This document shows, one piece after another, positions 1 to 7,793 of a stretch of 37,713 nt of DNA (the stretch's first letter is position 1; every line of letters starts with the position of its first letter). A model generated the notes under the pieces. The model had not been told where the DNA came from and made no database searches. It worked only from the letters and a program-made list of their open reading frames with translations. The stretch is from the NCBI RefSeq assembly GCF_012034245.1, contig NZ_JAATEO010000043.1:1-37713 (forward strand). Direction: 5' to 3'. The stretch comes from Micromonospora thermarum (GTDB lineage: Bacteria; Actinomycetota; Actinomycetes; Mycobacteriales; Micromonosporaceae). The position numbers and the translations under genes are program-made.

Positions 1-956
1 CGGTCGAGCACCTCGCGCAGGGCGTCCAGGTCCTCGTCGGTGGGCTGCCAGGCGCCCGCCTCGGCGTTGCCGCGTACCTGCTCGGGCGTGGTGGCGCCGG
101 CGATCACCGAGGTCACCGCCGGCTGGGCGGCGAGCCCGCCGATGGCCACCTGGAGCATCGTGAGACCGCGCTCGGCGGCGTACGCCTCGATCGCCTCGAT
201 GGTGTCCCAGTCGGCGGCGGCGAGGCGCTGCGCGTACCGGCCGCCGCCGGCGAGACGGCTGCCGGCCGGCGGCGCCTGGTCCCGCTTGTACTTGCCGGTG
301 AGCAGCCCGTTGGCGAGCGGGAAGAACGGCAGCATGCCGAGCCCGAACCGCTCGCACGCCGGGATGACCTCCGCCTCGACACCGCGCTCCAGCAGCGAGT
401 AGTGGTTCTGCGCGGAGATGAACCGGGTACGCCCCTGCGAGCTGGCGGTCCAGTCGGCGTCGGCGATCTGCCAGCCGGCGAAGTTCGAGTTGCCCAGGTA
501 GCGCACCTTGCCGGCGGTCACCAGGTCGTCCAGCGCGGCGAGCGTCTCGTCGATCGGCGTGCCCGGGTCGGGCTCGTGCATCTGGTACAGGTCGATGTGG
601 TCGGTGCCGAGCCGGCGCAGCGACGCCTCCACGGCCCGCATGACGTAGCGCCGGGCCCCCCGGGCGCCGTGGTCGGGACCGTTGAGGCCGTGCATGTCCA
701 TGCCGAACTTGGTGGCGACGACCACGTCGTCCCGGCGCCCCTTCAGCGCCTGCCCGATCAGTTCCTCGGAACCGCCCTGCGGCTCGCCGTAGATGTCGGC
801 GGTGTCGAAGAAGTTGATCCCCGCGTCGAGCGCGGCCTCGACCACCGCGCGCGTGCCGTCGAGGTCGAGCTTGCGGCCGAAGTTGTTGCAGCCGATCCCG
901 ACCACGGACACCACGAGCCCGGAGTCACCCAGCCGGCGGTACGTCATCTCAGTCAC
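1..956 (-). CDS. Aldo/keto reductase, 3' end cut off by the window edge
   Basis: This is an NAD(P)H-dependent reductase of the aldo/keto reductase superfamily, a cytosolic TIM-barrel enzyme; the substrate cannot be told. I read it from the minus strand: it opens TYRRLGDSGLVVS and carries the Asp/Tyr pair in NFFDTADIYG, the lysine in ATKFGMD and the histidine in YQMHEPD, which together form the family's catalytic tetrad. Later come KVRYLGNSNF and TSVIAGATTPEQV, typical of the cofactor side. The frame is still open at base 1 (ending ALREVLD), so only the last few residues are probably missing. GTG at 956 (VTEM...) or ATG at 947 could start it; neither has a strong Shine-Dalgarno sequence. It lies 25 nt downstream of the ABC-F gene. 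Confidence 0.9.
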   Translation of the reverse strand, partial: MTEMTYRRLGDSGLVVSVVGIGCNNFGRKLDLDGTRAVVEAALDAGINFFDTADIYGEPQGGSEELIGQALKGRRDDVVVATKFGMDMHGLNGPDHGARGARRYVMRAVEASLRRLGTDHIDLYQMHEPDPGTPIDETLAALDDLVTAGKVRYLGNSNFAGWQIADADWTASSQGRTRFISAQNHYSLLERGVEAEVIPACERFGLGMLPFFPLANGLLTGKYKRDQAPPAGSRLAGGGRYAQRLAAADWDTIEAIEAYAAERGLTMLQVAIGGLAAQPAVTSVIAGATTPEQVRGNAEAGAWQPTDEDLDALREVLD

Positions 957-981
957 GAGATCCACCCTATTCCGGCGCGGA

Positions 982-2661
982 TCACGCCACGTCCCAGACC
1001 GGCTGGGGTGTCTCCACCACCTCACCGTCGCCCCGGAACAGCACGAACCGGTCGAACGAGCGGGTGAACCAACGGTCGTGCGTCACGGCCACGACGGTGC
1101 CCTCGAAGGCGGCCAGCCCCGCCTCCAGGGCCTCGGCCGACGCCAGGTCGAGGTTGTCGGTCGGCTCGTCGAGGAGCAGCAGGGTCGCCCCGGACAGCTC
1201 CAGCAGCAGCACCAGGAAGCGCGCCTGCTGCCCGCCGGACAGGGTGCCGAAGCGCTGGTCGCCCTGGCCGGCCAGCTCGTACCGGGACAGCGCCGCCATC
1301 GCCGCGTGCCGGTCCATGCCCGCGCGGTGCTCGTCGCCGCGCCACAGGATGTCGACCAGCGTCCGCTCCATCAGCTCGGGCCGGTCGTGGGTCTGGGAGA
1401 AGTGTCCCGGCCGCACGCGGGCGCCGAGCCGGGCCACCCCGTCGTGCGCGACCGGCGCGAGGGCCTCCGCGCCGTCCACCGGCCCGTTCGCCGGGTCGGG
1501 GTCGGTGCCGCCGCGGGCGAGCAGCCGCAGGAAGTGCGACTTGCCGGTCCCGTTGGCACCCAGCACCGCGACCCGGTCGCCGTACCAGATCTCCAGGTCG
1601 AAGGGGTAGGTCAGGCCGTCGAGCTCCAGCTGCTCGCAGATCACCGAGCGCTTCCCGGTCCGCCCGCCGGTCAGGCGCATCCGGATGTCCTGGTCCTTCG
1701 GGGGTACGGGCGGCGGCCCGGCGTCCTCGAACTTGCGCAACCGGGTCTGCGCGGCCTGGTAGCGGGAGGCCATCCCCGAGTTGTACGCGGCCTTCTGCTT
1801 GTACATGAGCATCAGCTCGCGCAGCTTCTGGTGTTCCTCGCCCCACCGCCGGCGCTGCTCGTCGAGGCGGTCGTGCCGGGCGACCCGCGCCTCGTGCCAG
1901 CTCGTGAAGCCGCCGGGGTGCACCCAGGCGCTGCCGCCCTCGACGGCGACGACCCGGTCGGCGGTGTGGGCCAGCAGTTCCCGGTCGTGGGAGACGTACA
2001 GCACCGACTTGCCGGATTCGCGGAGCCGCGCCTCCAGCCAGCGCTTGCCCGGCACGTCGAGGAAGTTGTCCGGCTCGTCGAGCAGCAGCACCTCGTCGGG
2101 GCCGCGCAGCAGGAGTTCCAGGGCGAAGCGCTTCTGCTGGCCGCCGGAGAGCGTCCGGACGGGACGGTCCCGTGCGGTGTCCCACGGCAGGTCGAGCACG
2201 ATGGTGGCGACGGTGTCGAAGAGCACCTCGGCGTCGTACCCGCCGGCCTCGCCCCAGGCGGCGAGCGCGTCCGCGTACGCGAGCTGCGCCTTGCCGGCGG
2301 CGGTGCTGTACTTGCCGCGCACCTCGGCCGCCCGCATGGCCGCCTCGGTCTCGGCCAGCCGGCGGCCCGCGTCGCGCAGGGCCGGCGGGGCGAGCGAGAG
2401 GGCCATGTCAGCGAGCGTCGACTCGTCGCCGATCATCCCGATGAACTGGCGCATCACGCCGAGCCCCCCGGTACGCGCGATCGCGCCGCGCTTCACCGGC
2501 AGGTCACCGGCGACCATCCGCAGCAGCGTCGTCTTGCCCGCGCCGTTCGGCCCGACCAGCGCGACCTTGGCGCCCTCACCGACCCGGAACGACACGTCGG
2601 CGAAAAGCTCCCGGCCATCGGGCAGGATGTGTCCGACCGCTGCCACGTCCACGTATCCCAC
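982..2661 (-). CDS. ABC-F family ATPase (duplicated ABC domains, no membrane part)
   Basis: A 559-residue soluble protein with two ABC ATPase domains in one chain and no transmembrane segment, the layout of ABC-F proteins, which act on ribosomes (translation factors or antibiotic-resistance proteins) rather than as transporters. Domain 1 has Walker A GPNGAGKTT at 37-45, signature LSGGQ at 171-175 and Walker B ending in DEPDNFLD near 195-202. Domain 2 has Walker A GANGTGKS at 368-375, LSGGQ at 474-478 and DEPTDNLD at 498-505. A basic, probably helical linker lies at about 255-312. The usual DEPTNHLD is altered in both halves, so this is a divergent subgroup. The GTG start at 2661 has an AGGA sequence 7 nt upstream. 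Its role (stalled-ribosome rescue, resistance or other) cannot be read from sequence. Confidence 0.92.
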   Translation of the reverse strand: MGYVDVAAVGHILPDGRELFADVSFRVGEGAKVALVGPNGAGKTTLLRMVAGDLPVKRGAIARTGGLGVMRQFIGMIGDESTLADMALSLAPPALRDAGRRLAETEAAMRAAEVRGKYSTAAGKAQLAYADALAAWGEAGGYDAEVLFDTVATIVLDLPWDTARDRPVRTLSGGQQKRFALELLLRGPDEVLLLDEPDNFLDVPGKRWLEARLRESGKSVLYVSHDRELLAHTADRVVAVEGGSAWVHPGGFTSWHEARVARHDRLDEQRRRWGEEHQKLRELMLMYKQKAAYNSGMASRYQAAQTRLRKFEDAGPPPVPPKDQDIRMRLTGGRTGKRSVICEQLELDGLTYPFDLEIWYGDRVAVLGANGTGKSHFLRLLARGGTDPDPANGPVDGAEALAPVAHDGVARLGARVRPGHFSQTHDRPELMERTLVDILWRGDEHRAGMDRHAAMAALSRYELAGQGDQRFGTLSGGQQARFLVLLLELSGATLLLLDEPTDNLDLASAEALEAGLAAFEGTVVAVTHDRWFTRSFDRFVLFRGDGEVVETPQPVWDVA

Positions 2662-2700
2662 GCCGGCATCCTGCCCGAGCGCCCGGCGGGGGCCAACCGA

Positions 2701-3306
2701 TTACCTGGTGACCCGCAGCACCCGGTAGCCCTTCTGGCTGGCGTGCCGCTCGACCTGCCAGCCCTGCTCGGTGAGCCAGCGGTGCAGGGAGTCGCCGCCG
2801 AGGTGCCGGGCGACAACCAGCCAGGCGGCACCGTCCGGGGCGAGCCTCGGTAGCCAGCGCAGCAGCAACTGGTGCAGCTCGTCCTTGCCGATCCGGATCG
2901 GCGGGTTGGACCAGATCTCGGCGAAGGTCACGTCGGCCGGTACGCCGTCCGGCGGCGCGACGCGCACGCGGTCCGCCGCGCCGACCCGGGCGGCGTTGGT
3001 CGCCGTGAGCTCGCGCGCCCGCTCGTTGACGTCCACCGCCCAGATGGTGGCCGACGGTGCCGAGGTGGCGAGCACGCAGGTGATCGGTCCGAAGCCGCAG
3101 CCGAGGTCGAGCAGGTCGCCGGTGGTGCCGGGAGCCGGCAGCTCGGCCTTGCGCAGCAGCACCGCGGTGCCGGGGTCGAGGCGGGCGGCGGAGAAGACCC
3201 CGCCGGAGGAGGCCAGGGTGTAGTCGCGTCCGGCGACGGAGAACTCGACCTCGCGCGGCTGGGCGGCCGTCGCGGGTTCCGGGGTGAAGTAGTGGTCGCC
3301 GGTCAC
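2701..3306 (-). CDS. RsmC-like class I SAM-dependent methyltransferase
   Basis: A 201-residue methyltransferase of the small-domain family to which 16S rRNA G1207 methyltransferase RsmC belongs. Motif I, which binds S-adenosylmethionine, is LDLGCGFGPI at about 66-75. The acidic motif II residue is in AVDVNERA, and the catalytic-type SNPP motif (WSNPPIRIGK) follows; N/D-PP-Y/I is typical of enzymes that methylate exocyclic or ring nitrogens of bases. It has only one methyltransferase domain, whereas E. coli RsmC has two, so it resembles the single-domain actinobacterial relatives. RNA as substrate is inferred from the family. The GTG start at 3306 has a weak GGAAG upstream. It is followed by the ABC-F gene 39 nt later and is divergent from the gene at 3413. 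Confidence 0.88.
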   Translation of the reverse strand: MTGDHYFTPEPATAAQPREVEFSVAGRDYTLASSGGVFSAARLDPGTAVLLRKAELPAPGTTGDLLDLGCGFGPITCVLATSAPSATIWAVDVNERARELTATNAARVGAADRVRVAPPDGVPADVTFAEIWSNPPIRIGKDELHQLLLRWLPRLAPDGAAWLVVARHLGGDSLHRWLTEQGWQVERHASQKGYRVLRVTR

Positions 3307-3360
3307 ACGCGCGATTCTTCCACCGGCTCACGGAGGGCATGGCGACACCCCGCGTCGTCG

Positions 3361-3412
3361 CATTTTCCCATTATTACCCCCTAAAGGGACAATACCTCCT
3401 ACTCTAGACGAC
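3361..3412. promoter_or_regulatory. AT-rich divergent promoter region
   Basis: This short stretch between the methyltransferase and the plus-strand gene is the most AT-rich part of the left end. For the plus strand, TACTCT at 3400-3405 fits a TANNNT -10 box. It would start transcription at or 1-2 nt before the ATG at 3413, and there is no Shine-Dalgarno sequence before that ATG, so the mRNA is probably leaderless. On the minus strand TAATAA (3372-3377) could be a -10 box for the methyltransferase. A small inverted repeat, CCCT-AA-AGGG (3379-3388), lies between them and could be an operator. No good -35 box is visible for either direction. Confidence 0.45.
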
Positions 3413-4489
3413 ATGGTGTATCGGTACGAGTCCGATGAGGACGCATTCGTGGAGTACCCGGAGCACGGGTCCGACCTGTCGGTGCTCGGCCCCGGTTCGC
3501 CTCCCCCGGCGGGGCCCTCGCCGTCCCGCTTCCCCACCCCGTCACTGCCCCGGACCACCCGGGTGGCGCCGCCACCCGCCGAACCCGCCCGCCCGCCCGC
3601 ACCCGAGCCGGCCCGCCCGCCGGCGCCCGAGCCGGTGTGGGAGCCGGCCCCCGCACCCGCCGCAGCGCCACCCCACGCGCCGGTCGACCCGTCGGCCGCG
3701 CCGGTCGCCGCACCCCCGCCTCGTCGGGGCGGCGGCCGCATGTGGCAGGTCGTGGTCGGCGGCACGGCGGTGCTCGTCCTGCTCGCGCTCTGCGGGCTCG
3801 GCGGTGCCGCCCTGCTCAGCGAGCGCGGCGGCGACCTCATCACCCCGCCGACCGACCAGCCCGCGGCGGCGGACAGCGCCGAGCCGGAGGCGAACGACCT
3901 GGACTCGCGGGACACCGACCAGGTGCCGCTGAGCGCCAAGGAGGTCTTCCCGGGCCAGCAGCTCGCCGTCACCGAGGGGCAGCCCGCCTACCGGGTGTTG
4001 AAGACGCAGTCCAGCGGCAGCTGCGCCGTCGCCGCCACCGGCGAGGTCGCCGAGTTGCTGGTCCGCCTCGGCTGCAACCAGGTGGTCCGGGCGACGTTGC
4101 GCACCGCGGACGGCGACCATCTGGTCACCGCCGGCCTGTTCAACCTCACCGACCGGGCCAGCGCCGAACGCGCCCGCGACCGGATCCGGCAGGTGCTCGA
4201 CGAGCGGCAGGGCCGGTTCCGGGGCATGGCCGCCGACGAGAAGTCCGAGGCGATCGCCACCGCCCCGGCCCGGGTCGGCTGGCAGGTACGCGGCCACTAC
4301 CTCGCGTACGCCCTGGTGGCCCGGTCCGACGGCGAGCCCGTCCGCTCCGGCGACACGAAGGTCCGCGAGATCCTCTTCGACATGATCGAACTGCACCTCA
4401 ACCAGGGCGTGCTGGAGCGCAGGGCGGACGGCGGCGTGGCCGCCCAACCCACCGCCGACCCCGACGACGGCACCGGCTCCCAGGACTGA
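3413..4489 (+). CDS. Proline-rich single-pass membrane protein of unknown function
   Basis: A 358-residue protein that I do not recognise and the only plus-strand gene supported here. Residues 1-20 are acidic and 25-104 are Pro/Ala-rich, with an 8-residue unit ARPPAPEP repeated twice in tandem at 59-74. A basic RRGGGR precedes one transmembrane helix at about 111-134, so the proline-rich part should face the cytoplasm and the rest the outside. The outer part (about 170-335) has two cysteines, C204 and C221, that could form a disulfide, and looks like a folded domain. The acidic tail is disordered. The codon pattern is as GC-rich as its neighbours. It is divergent from the methyltransferase and convergent with truA, and is probably translated from a leaderless mRNA. 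It may be a sensor or cell-envelope protein; this is a guess. Confidence 0.82.
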   Translation: MVYRYESDEDAFVEYPEHGSDLSVLGPGSPPPAGPSPSRFPTPSLPRTTRVAPPPAEPARPPAPEPARPPAPEPVWEPAPAPAAAPPHAPVDPSAAPVAAPPPRRGGGRMWQVVVGGTAVLVLLALCGLGGAALLSERGGDLITPPTDQPAAADSAEPEANDLDSRDTDQVPLSAKEVFPGQQLAVTEGQPAYRVLKTQSSGSCAVAATGEVAELLVRLGCNQVVRATLRTADGDHLVTAGLFNLTDRASAERARDRIRQVLDERQGRFRGMAADEKSEAIATAPARVGWQVRGHYLAYALVARSDGEPVRSGDTKVREILFDMIELHLNQGVLERRADGGVAAQPTADPDDGTGSQD

Positions 4490-4497
4490 CGACGGCC

Positions 4498-4535
4498 GGC
4501 GCGGGTGCGGGGCCGGCCGGCCGCGCGCCCGCGCC
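4498..4535. terminator. Hairpin between convergent genes
   Basis: An 8-bp stem (GGCGCGGG at 4498-4505 with CCCGCGCC at 4528-4535) encloses a further 4-bp stem (GCGG/CCGC) and a GGCCGGCC core. It sits exactly between the stop of the plus-strand gene (4489) and the stop of truA (4545), so it can act in both directions. It has no T-run. Confidence 0.6.
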
Positions 4536-4544
4536 GCCGTGCGC

Positions 4545-5375
4545 TCAGCCCTCCAGCGGTACGCGCAGCCGGCGGGTGAGGTCCGCGCGGCGGGCGTACT
4601 CGGCCGGGTCCTCGGGGTAGCCGACGGCGACCAGGGTGAGCCCGTGCGCGGGGGCGACCGTCACCTCACTGGCCCGCTCGCGACGGCTCAGCAGGCCGGC
4701 GGGCCATTCGGCCGGCCGCCGGCCGTCCCCGGCGGCCAGCATCGCGCCGACCAGGCTGCGCACCATCGCCTGGCAGAACGCGTCGGCCTGGACGGTGGCG
4801 ACGAGGATGCCGTCCGGATCCCGCCGCCAGTCCAGCCGGGTCACCTCGCGCAGCGTGGTGGCGTTCTCCTTCCGCCGGCAGTACGCGGCGAAGTCGTGCT
4901 CCCCCACCAGTCCCGCCGCGGCGGCGGTCAGCGCCGCCAGGTCGAGCGGCCTCGGCCAGGCGAGGGTGTCGTGCCGGCGCAGCGGCTCCGCGCCCCAGGG
5001 CGCGTCGGTGACGCGGTACTCGTAACGCCGGAACGTCGCCGAGAACCGCGCGTCGAAGTCGAGCGGCACCTCGGCCATGGCCCGGACCCGCACGTCGGTG
5101 GGGAGCAGCCGGGTGAGCCGGCGCAGCAGCCGCCCCTCGTGCTGCCGCCAGACGTCCGTCGGCAGGTCGACGTGGCAGACCTGCCCGGTGGCGTGCACCC
5201 CGGCGTCGGTCCGGCCGGCCACGGTGAGGCCGGTCGCGGTCCCGGCACCGAGCACCAGGTCGAGGGTCCGCGCGAGGACCCCGGCGACGGTGCGCCGCTC
5301 CGGCTGGGCGGCCCAGCCGGAGAAGTCGGTGCCGTCATACGAGACGTCCAGCCGCAGGCGGGTGCGCTCGTCCAC
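4545..5375 (-). CDS. truA: tRNA pseudouridine(38-40) synthase TruA
   Basis: TruA converts uridines 38-40 in the anticodon stem-loop of many tRNAs to pseudouridine. The catalytic aspartate is in AGRTDAGVHA (D57 with the start chosen here). The N-terminal RLDVSYDGTDFSGW and the later RRYEYRV, HDFAAYC and FCQAMVRSLVGAML blocks are standard for the family. An open frame reaches back to 5405, but that start lies inside a hairpin. GTG at 5375 has a perfect AGGAGG (5381-5386) 5 nt upstream, so I use it; this gives 276 residues, normal for the family. It is the last gene after rplQ, the usual order in actinobacteria, and is separated from it by a strong hairpin. Confidence 0.95.
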   Translation of the reverse strand: MDERTRLRLDVSYDGTDFSGWAAQPERRTVAGVLARTLDLVLGAGTATGLTVAGRTDAGVHATGQVCHVDLPTDVWRQHEGRLLRRLTRLLPTDVRVRAMAEVPLDFDARFSATFRRYEYRVTDAPWGAEPLRRHDTLAWPRPLDLAALTAAAAGLVGEHDFAAYCRRKENATTLREVTRLDWRRDPDGILVATVQADAFCQAMVRSLVGAMLAAGDGRRPAEWPAGLLSRRERASEVTVAPAHGLTLVAVGYPEDPAEYARRADLTRRLRVPLEG

Positions 5376-5394
5376 TCGTACCTCCTGACGGGTC

Positions 5395-5426
5395 GGGCCC
5401 GGCACCCCCTCAGGGATGCCGGGCCC
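5395..5426 (-). terminator. Hairpin between rplQ and truA
   Basis: A perfect 10-bp stem (GGGCCCGGCA at 5395-5404 with TGCCGGGCCC at 5417-5426) encloses a smaller CCC/GGG pairing. It lies 14 nt after the rplQ stop and only 8 nt before the truA Shine-Dalgarno. There is no U-tract, so it may slow or partly stop transcription, or protect the 3' end of the rplQ message, rather than fully terminate. Confidence 0.6.
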
Positions 5427-5440
5427 GATCGCGGCCTGAC

Positions 5441-6001
5441 TCAGGCCTTGTCGTTCTCGCCGGCCTCGTCGCTGTCCTCGCGGGCGGCCGCGGTGTCACC
5501 CGACGCCGACACGGGCGCCTCGGCGTCCTGGTCGTTGTCGGCCGACTTCGGGGCCTCCTCAGCGGGGGCGAGCGCCTCGACCTTGTCCTGCTGGGCGGCC
5601 TTGCGGGCGGCGGTCTTCTTGTTCGCCTTCGGCTCGGCGACCTGCAGCTCCTCGACCAGCTCGATGATCGCCATCGGTGCGGCGTCACCCTTGCGCGGAC
5701 CGGTCTTCACGATCCGGGTGTAGCCACCGTTGCGGTTGGCGTACCGCGGCGCGATCTGGTCGAACAGGGCGTAGACCACGTCCTTGTCCTTGACGACGGC
5801 GAGCACCCGACGCCGGGAGGCCAGGTCACCGCGCTTGGCCTTGGTGATCAGCTGCTCCGCGAGCGGACGCAGCCGCCGGGCCTTGGTCTCGGTGGTCTGG
5901 ATCTTGCCGTGCTGGAACAGCGACGTGGCCAGGTTGGCCAGCATCAGCCGCTCGTGCGCCGGGCTGCCGCCGAGGCGGGGACCCTTGGTGGGCGTGGGCA
6001 T
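5441..6001 (-). CDS. rplQ: 50S ribosomal protein L17
   Basis: L17 of the large ribosomal subunit, which lies near the peptide exit tunnel. Residues 1-120 are the conserved fold, opening MPTPTKGPRLGGSPAHERL and with the basic KTTETKARRLRPLAEQLITKAKRG-type region. Residues about 125-186 form an Ala/Glu/Asp-rich, low-complexity acidic tail that the E. coli protein (127 residues) lacks; extended tails are common in actinobacterial L17. It follows rpoA by 32 nt, the standard pairing. It is probably expressed with rpoA. Confidence 0.97.
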   Translation of the reverse strand: MPTPTKGPRLGGSPAHERLMLANLATSLFQHGKIQTTETKARRLRPLAEQLITKAKRGDLASRRRVLAVVKDKDVVYALFDQIAPRYANRNGGYTRIVKTGPRKGDAAPMAIIELVEELQVAEPKANKKTAARKAAQQDKVEALAPAEEAPKSADNDQDAEAPVSASGDTAAAREDSDEAGENDKA

Positions 6002-6033
6002 TCTCGGTGCTCCTCGTTTATCCTCAGCCGCGC

Positions 6034-7056
6034 TTACAGCTGCTCAGTCTCGCGGTAGTCCTCGGTGTCGTAGTCGGCCTCACCGAAGGCGTCCACGACG
6101 TGCGCCGGGTCGAAGTTCGGGGCGGAGTCCTTGAGCCCCAGACCCATCCCGGCGAGCTTCATCTTGACCTCGTCGATCGACTTCTGGCCGAAGTTGCGGA
6201 TGTCGAGGAGGTCGGCCTCGGTACGCCCGATGAGCTCACCAACGGTGTTGATGCCCTCGCGCTTGAGGCAGTTGTAGGAGCGGACGGTGAGGTCCAGCTC
6301 CTCGATCGGCAGCGCCAGGTCCGCCGCCAGCTGGGCGTCCTGCGGGGACGGCCCGATGTCGATGCCCTCGGCGGTCTCGTCCAGCTCCCGGGCCAGGCCG
6401 AAGAGCTCGACCAGCGTCGAACCGGCGGAGGCCAGCGCGGTGCGCGGGCCCATCGACGGCTTGGTCTCGACGTCGATGATCAGCCGGTCGAAGTCGGTCC
6501 GCTGCTCGACACGGGTCGCCTCGACGCGGTACGTCACCTTCAGCACCGGCGAGTAGATCGAGTCGACCGGGATCCGGCCGATCTCGGCGCCGGCCTGCTT
6601 GTTCTGCGCCGCCGTCACGTAGCCGCGACCCCGCTCGACGGTCAGCTCCATGTCGAGCCGGCCCTTGCCGTTCAGGGTGGCGAGCTTCAGATCCGGGTTG
6701 TGCACCGAGACGCCAGCCGGGGGCTGGATGTCACCCGCGGTCACGTCGCCCGGGCCCTGCTTACGCAGGTACATGCTGACCGGCTCGTCGTGCTCGGAGC
6801 TGACGCACAGCTCCTTGATGTTCATGACGAGCTCGACCACGTCCTCCTTGACCCCGGGGATCGTGGTGAACTCGTGCAGCACACCGTCGATCTTGATCGA
6901 GGTCACCGCCGCGCCGGGGATGGACGACAGCAGCGTCCGGCGCAGCGAGTTGCCCAGGGTGTAGCCGAAGCCCGGCTCCAGCGGCTCGATGGTGAACCGG
7001 GACCGGGTCTCGTTGATCGACTCCTCGGAGAGGGTCGGTCGCTGGGAGATGAGCAT
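6034..7056 (-). CDS. rpoA: DNA-directed RNA polymerase alpha subunit
   Basis: The alpha subunit dimerises to start RNA polymerase assembly and its C-terminal domain contacts promoter UP elements and activators. The N-terminal domain (about 1-230) opens MLISQRPTLSEE and contains EPLEPGFGYTLGNSLRR. The C-terminal domain (about 250-325) has LDLTVRSYNCLKREGI and the helix-hairpin-helix-like LLDIRNFGQKSIDEV. The open frame extends to 7140, but ATG at 7056 gives the family's normal N-terminus, 340 residues, and a purine-rich GGAAGAGAAG upstream. A 13-bp hairpin separates it from rpsD, so its dose may differ from that of the upstream ribosomal genes. Confidence 0.98.
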   Translation of the reverse strand: MLISQRPTLSEESINETRSRFTIEPLEPGFGYTLGNSLRRTLLSSIPGAAVTSIKIDGVLHEFTTIPGVKEDVVELVMNIKELCVSSEHDEPVSMYLRKQGPGDVTAGDIQPPAGVSVHNPDLKLATLNGKGRLDMELTVERGRGYVTAAQNKQAGAEIGRIPVDSIYSPVLKVTYRVEATRVEQRTDFDRLIIDVETKPSMGPRTALASAGSTLVELFGLARELDETAEGIDIGPSPQDAQLAADLALPIEELDLTVRSYNCLKREGINTVGELIGRTEADLLDIRNFGQKSIDEVKMKLAGMGLGLKDSAPNFDPAHVVDAFGEADYDTEDYRETEQL

Positions 7057-7112
7057 GTCTTCTCTTCTCTTCCGGGGCGCCCGCCATATGACGCCCACGA
7101 CACAAACTGTTC

Positions 7113-7142
7113 CGGTGGCCCGCCCTGGAGGGCGGGCCACCG
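7113..7142 (-). terminator. Hairpin between rpsD and rpoA
   Basis: A perfect 13-bp stem (7113-7125 with 7130-7142) and a 4-nt loop begin 10 nt after the rpsD stop. On the minus strand the stem is followed by GGAACAGTTTGTG, only weakly T-rich. It looks like an attenuator or mRNA-stabilising structure inside the operon. Confidence 0.6.
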
Positions 7143-7152
7143 CAACGAGCTC

Positions 7153-7779
7153 TTACTTGGAGTAGAGCTCGACGATCAGCTGCTCCTGGACCTGGGTGTC
7201 GATCACCTGGCGGGCCGGGAGCGAGTGCACGAGGATCTTCATCTGGCTGGGGATCGCCTCCAGCCAGGCCGGCACGGACCGGGAACCGGCCTGAGCCTGC
7301 GCCACCAGGAACGGGGTGAGCTGCTTGCTCTTCTCCCGGACCTCGATGATGTCGTGCTCCTTGACGCGGTACGACGGGATGTCGACCTTCTTGCCGTTCA
7401 CCGTGAAGTGACCGTGCTTGACCAGCTGACGGGCCATGTCCCGGGACCCGGCGTAGCCGGCCCGGTAGACCACGTTGTCCAGCCGCGACTCGAGGATCTG
7501 CAGGAGGACCTCACCGGTCTTGGCCTGCTTGGCCACGGCCTCCTCGTAGTAACCGCGGAACTGCTTCTCCAGCACGCCGTACACGCGGCGGGCCTTCTGC
7601 TTCTCACGGAGCTGGAGCAGGTACTCCGTCTCCTTGGTACGGCCACGGCCGTGCTGCCCGGGCGGGAACGGCCGGGACTCGAACGGGCACTTCGGGCCAT
7701 CGCACTTGCTGCCCTTGAGGAACAGCTTCATCTTCTCCCGCCGGCAACGGCGGCAGTCAGCACCGGTGTAACGAGCCAT
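7153..7779 (-). CDS. rpsD: 30S ribosomal protein S4, zinc-binding form
   Basis: S4 is a primary 16S rRNA-binding protein that starts assembly of the 30S body. The 208-residue protein carries a zinc knuckle near its N-terminus (C9, C12, C26, C31), so it is the C+ form; many high-GC species have a cysteine-free paralogue elsewhere. The S4 RNA-binding domain is at about 98-160 (SRLDNVVYRAGYAGSRDMARQLV and GHFTVNGKKVDIPSY, each typical). It lies between rpsK and rpoA as usual. S4 is the autoregulator of this operon in E. coli; whether it is here is unknown. Confidence 0.98.
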   Translation of the reverse strand: MARYTGADCRRCRREKMKLFLKGSKCDGPKCPFESRPFPPGQHGRGRTKETEYLLQLREKQKARRVYGVLEKQFRGYYEEAVAKQAKTGEVLLQILESRLDNVVYRAGYAGSRDMARQLVKHGHFTVNGKKVDIPSYRVKEHDIIEVREKSKQLTPFLVAQAQAGSRSVPAWLEAIPSQMKILVHSLPARQVIDTQVQEQLIVELYSK

Positions 7780-7793
7780 CTCTCTCTAACCTC

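Noticed and set aside
3590..3640. Direct repeats of GCCCGCCCG-type sequence, considered as a repeat array
   Set aside because: They are codons of the ARPPAPEP protein repeat in the plus-strand membrane protein; there are no regular spacers as in a CRISPR array.
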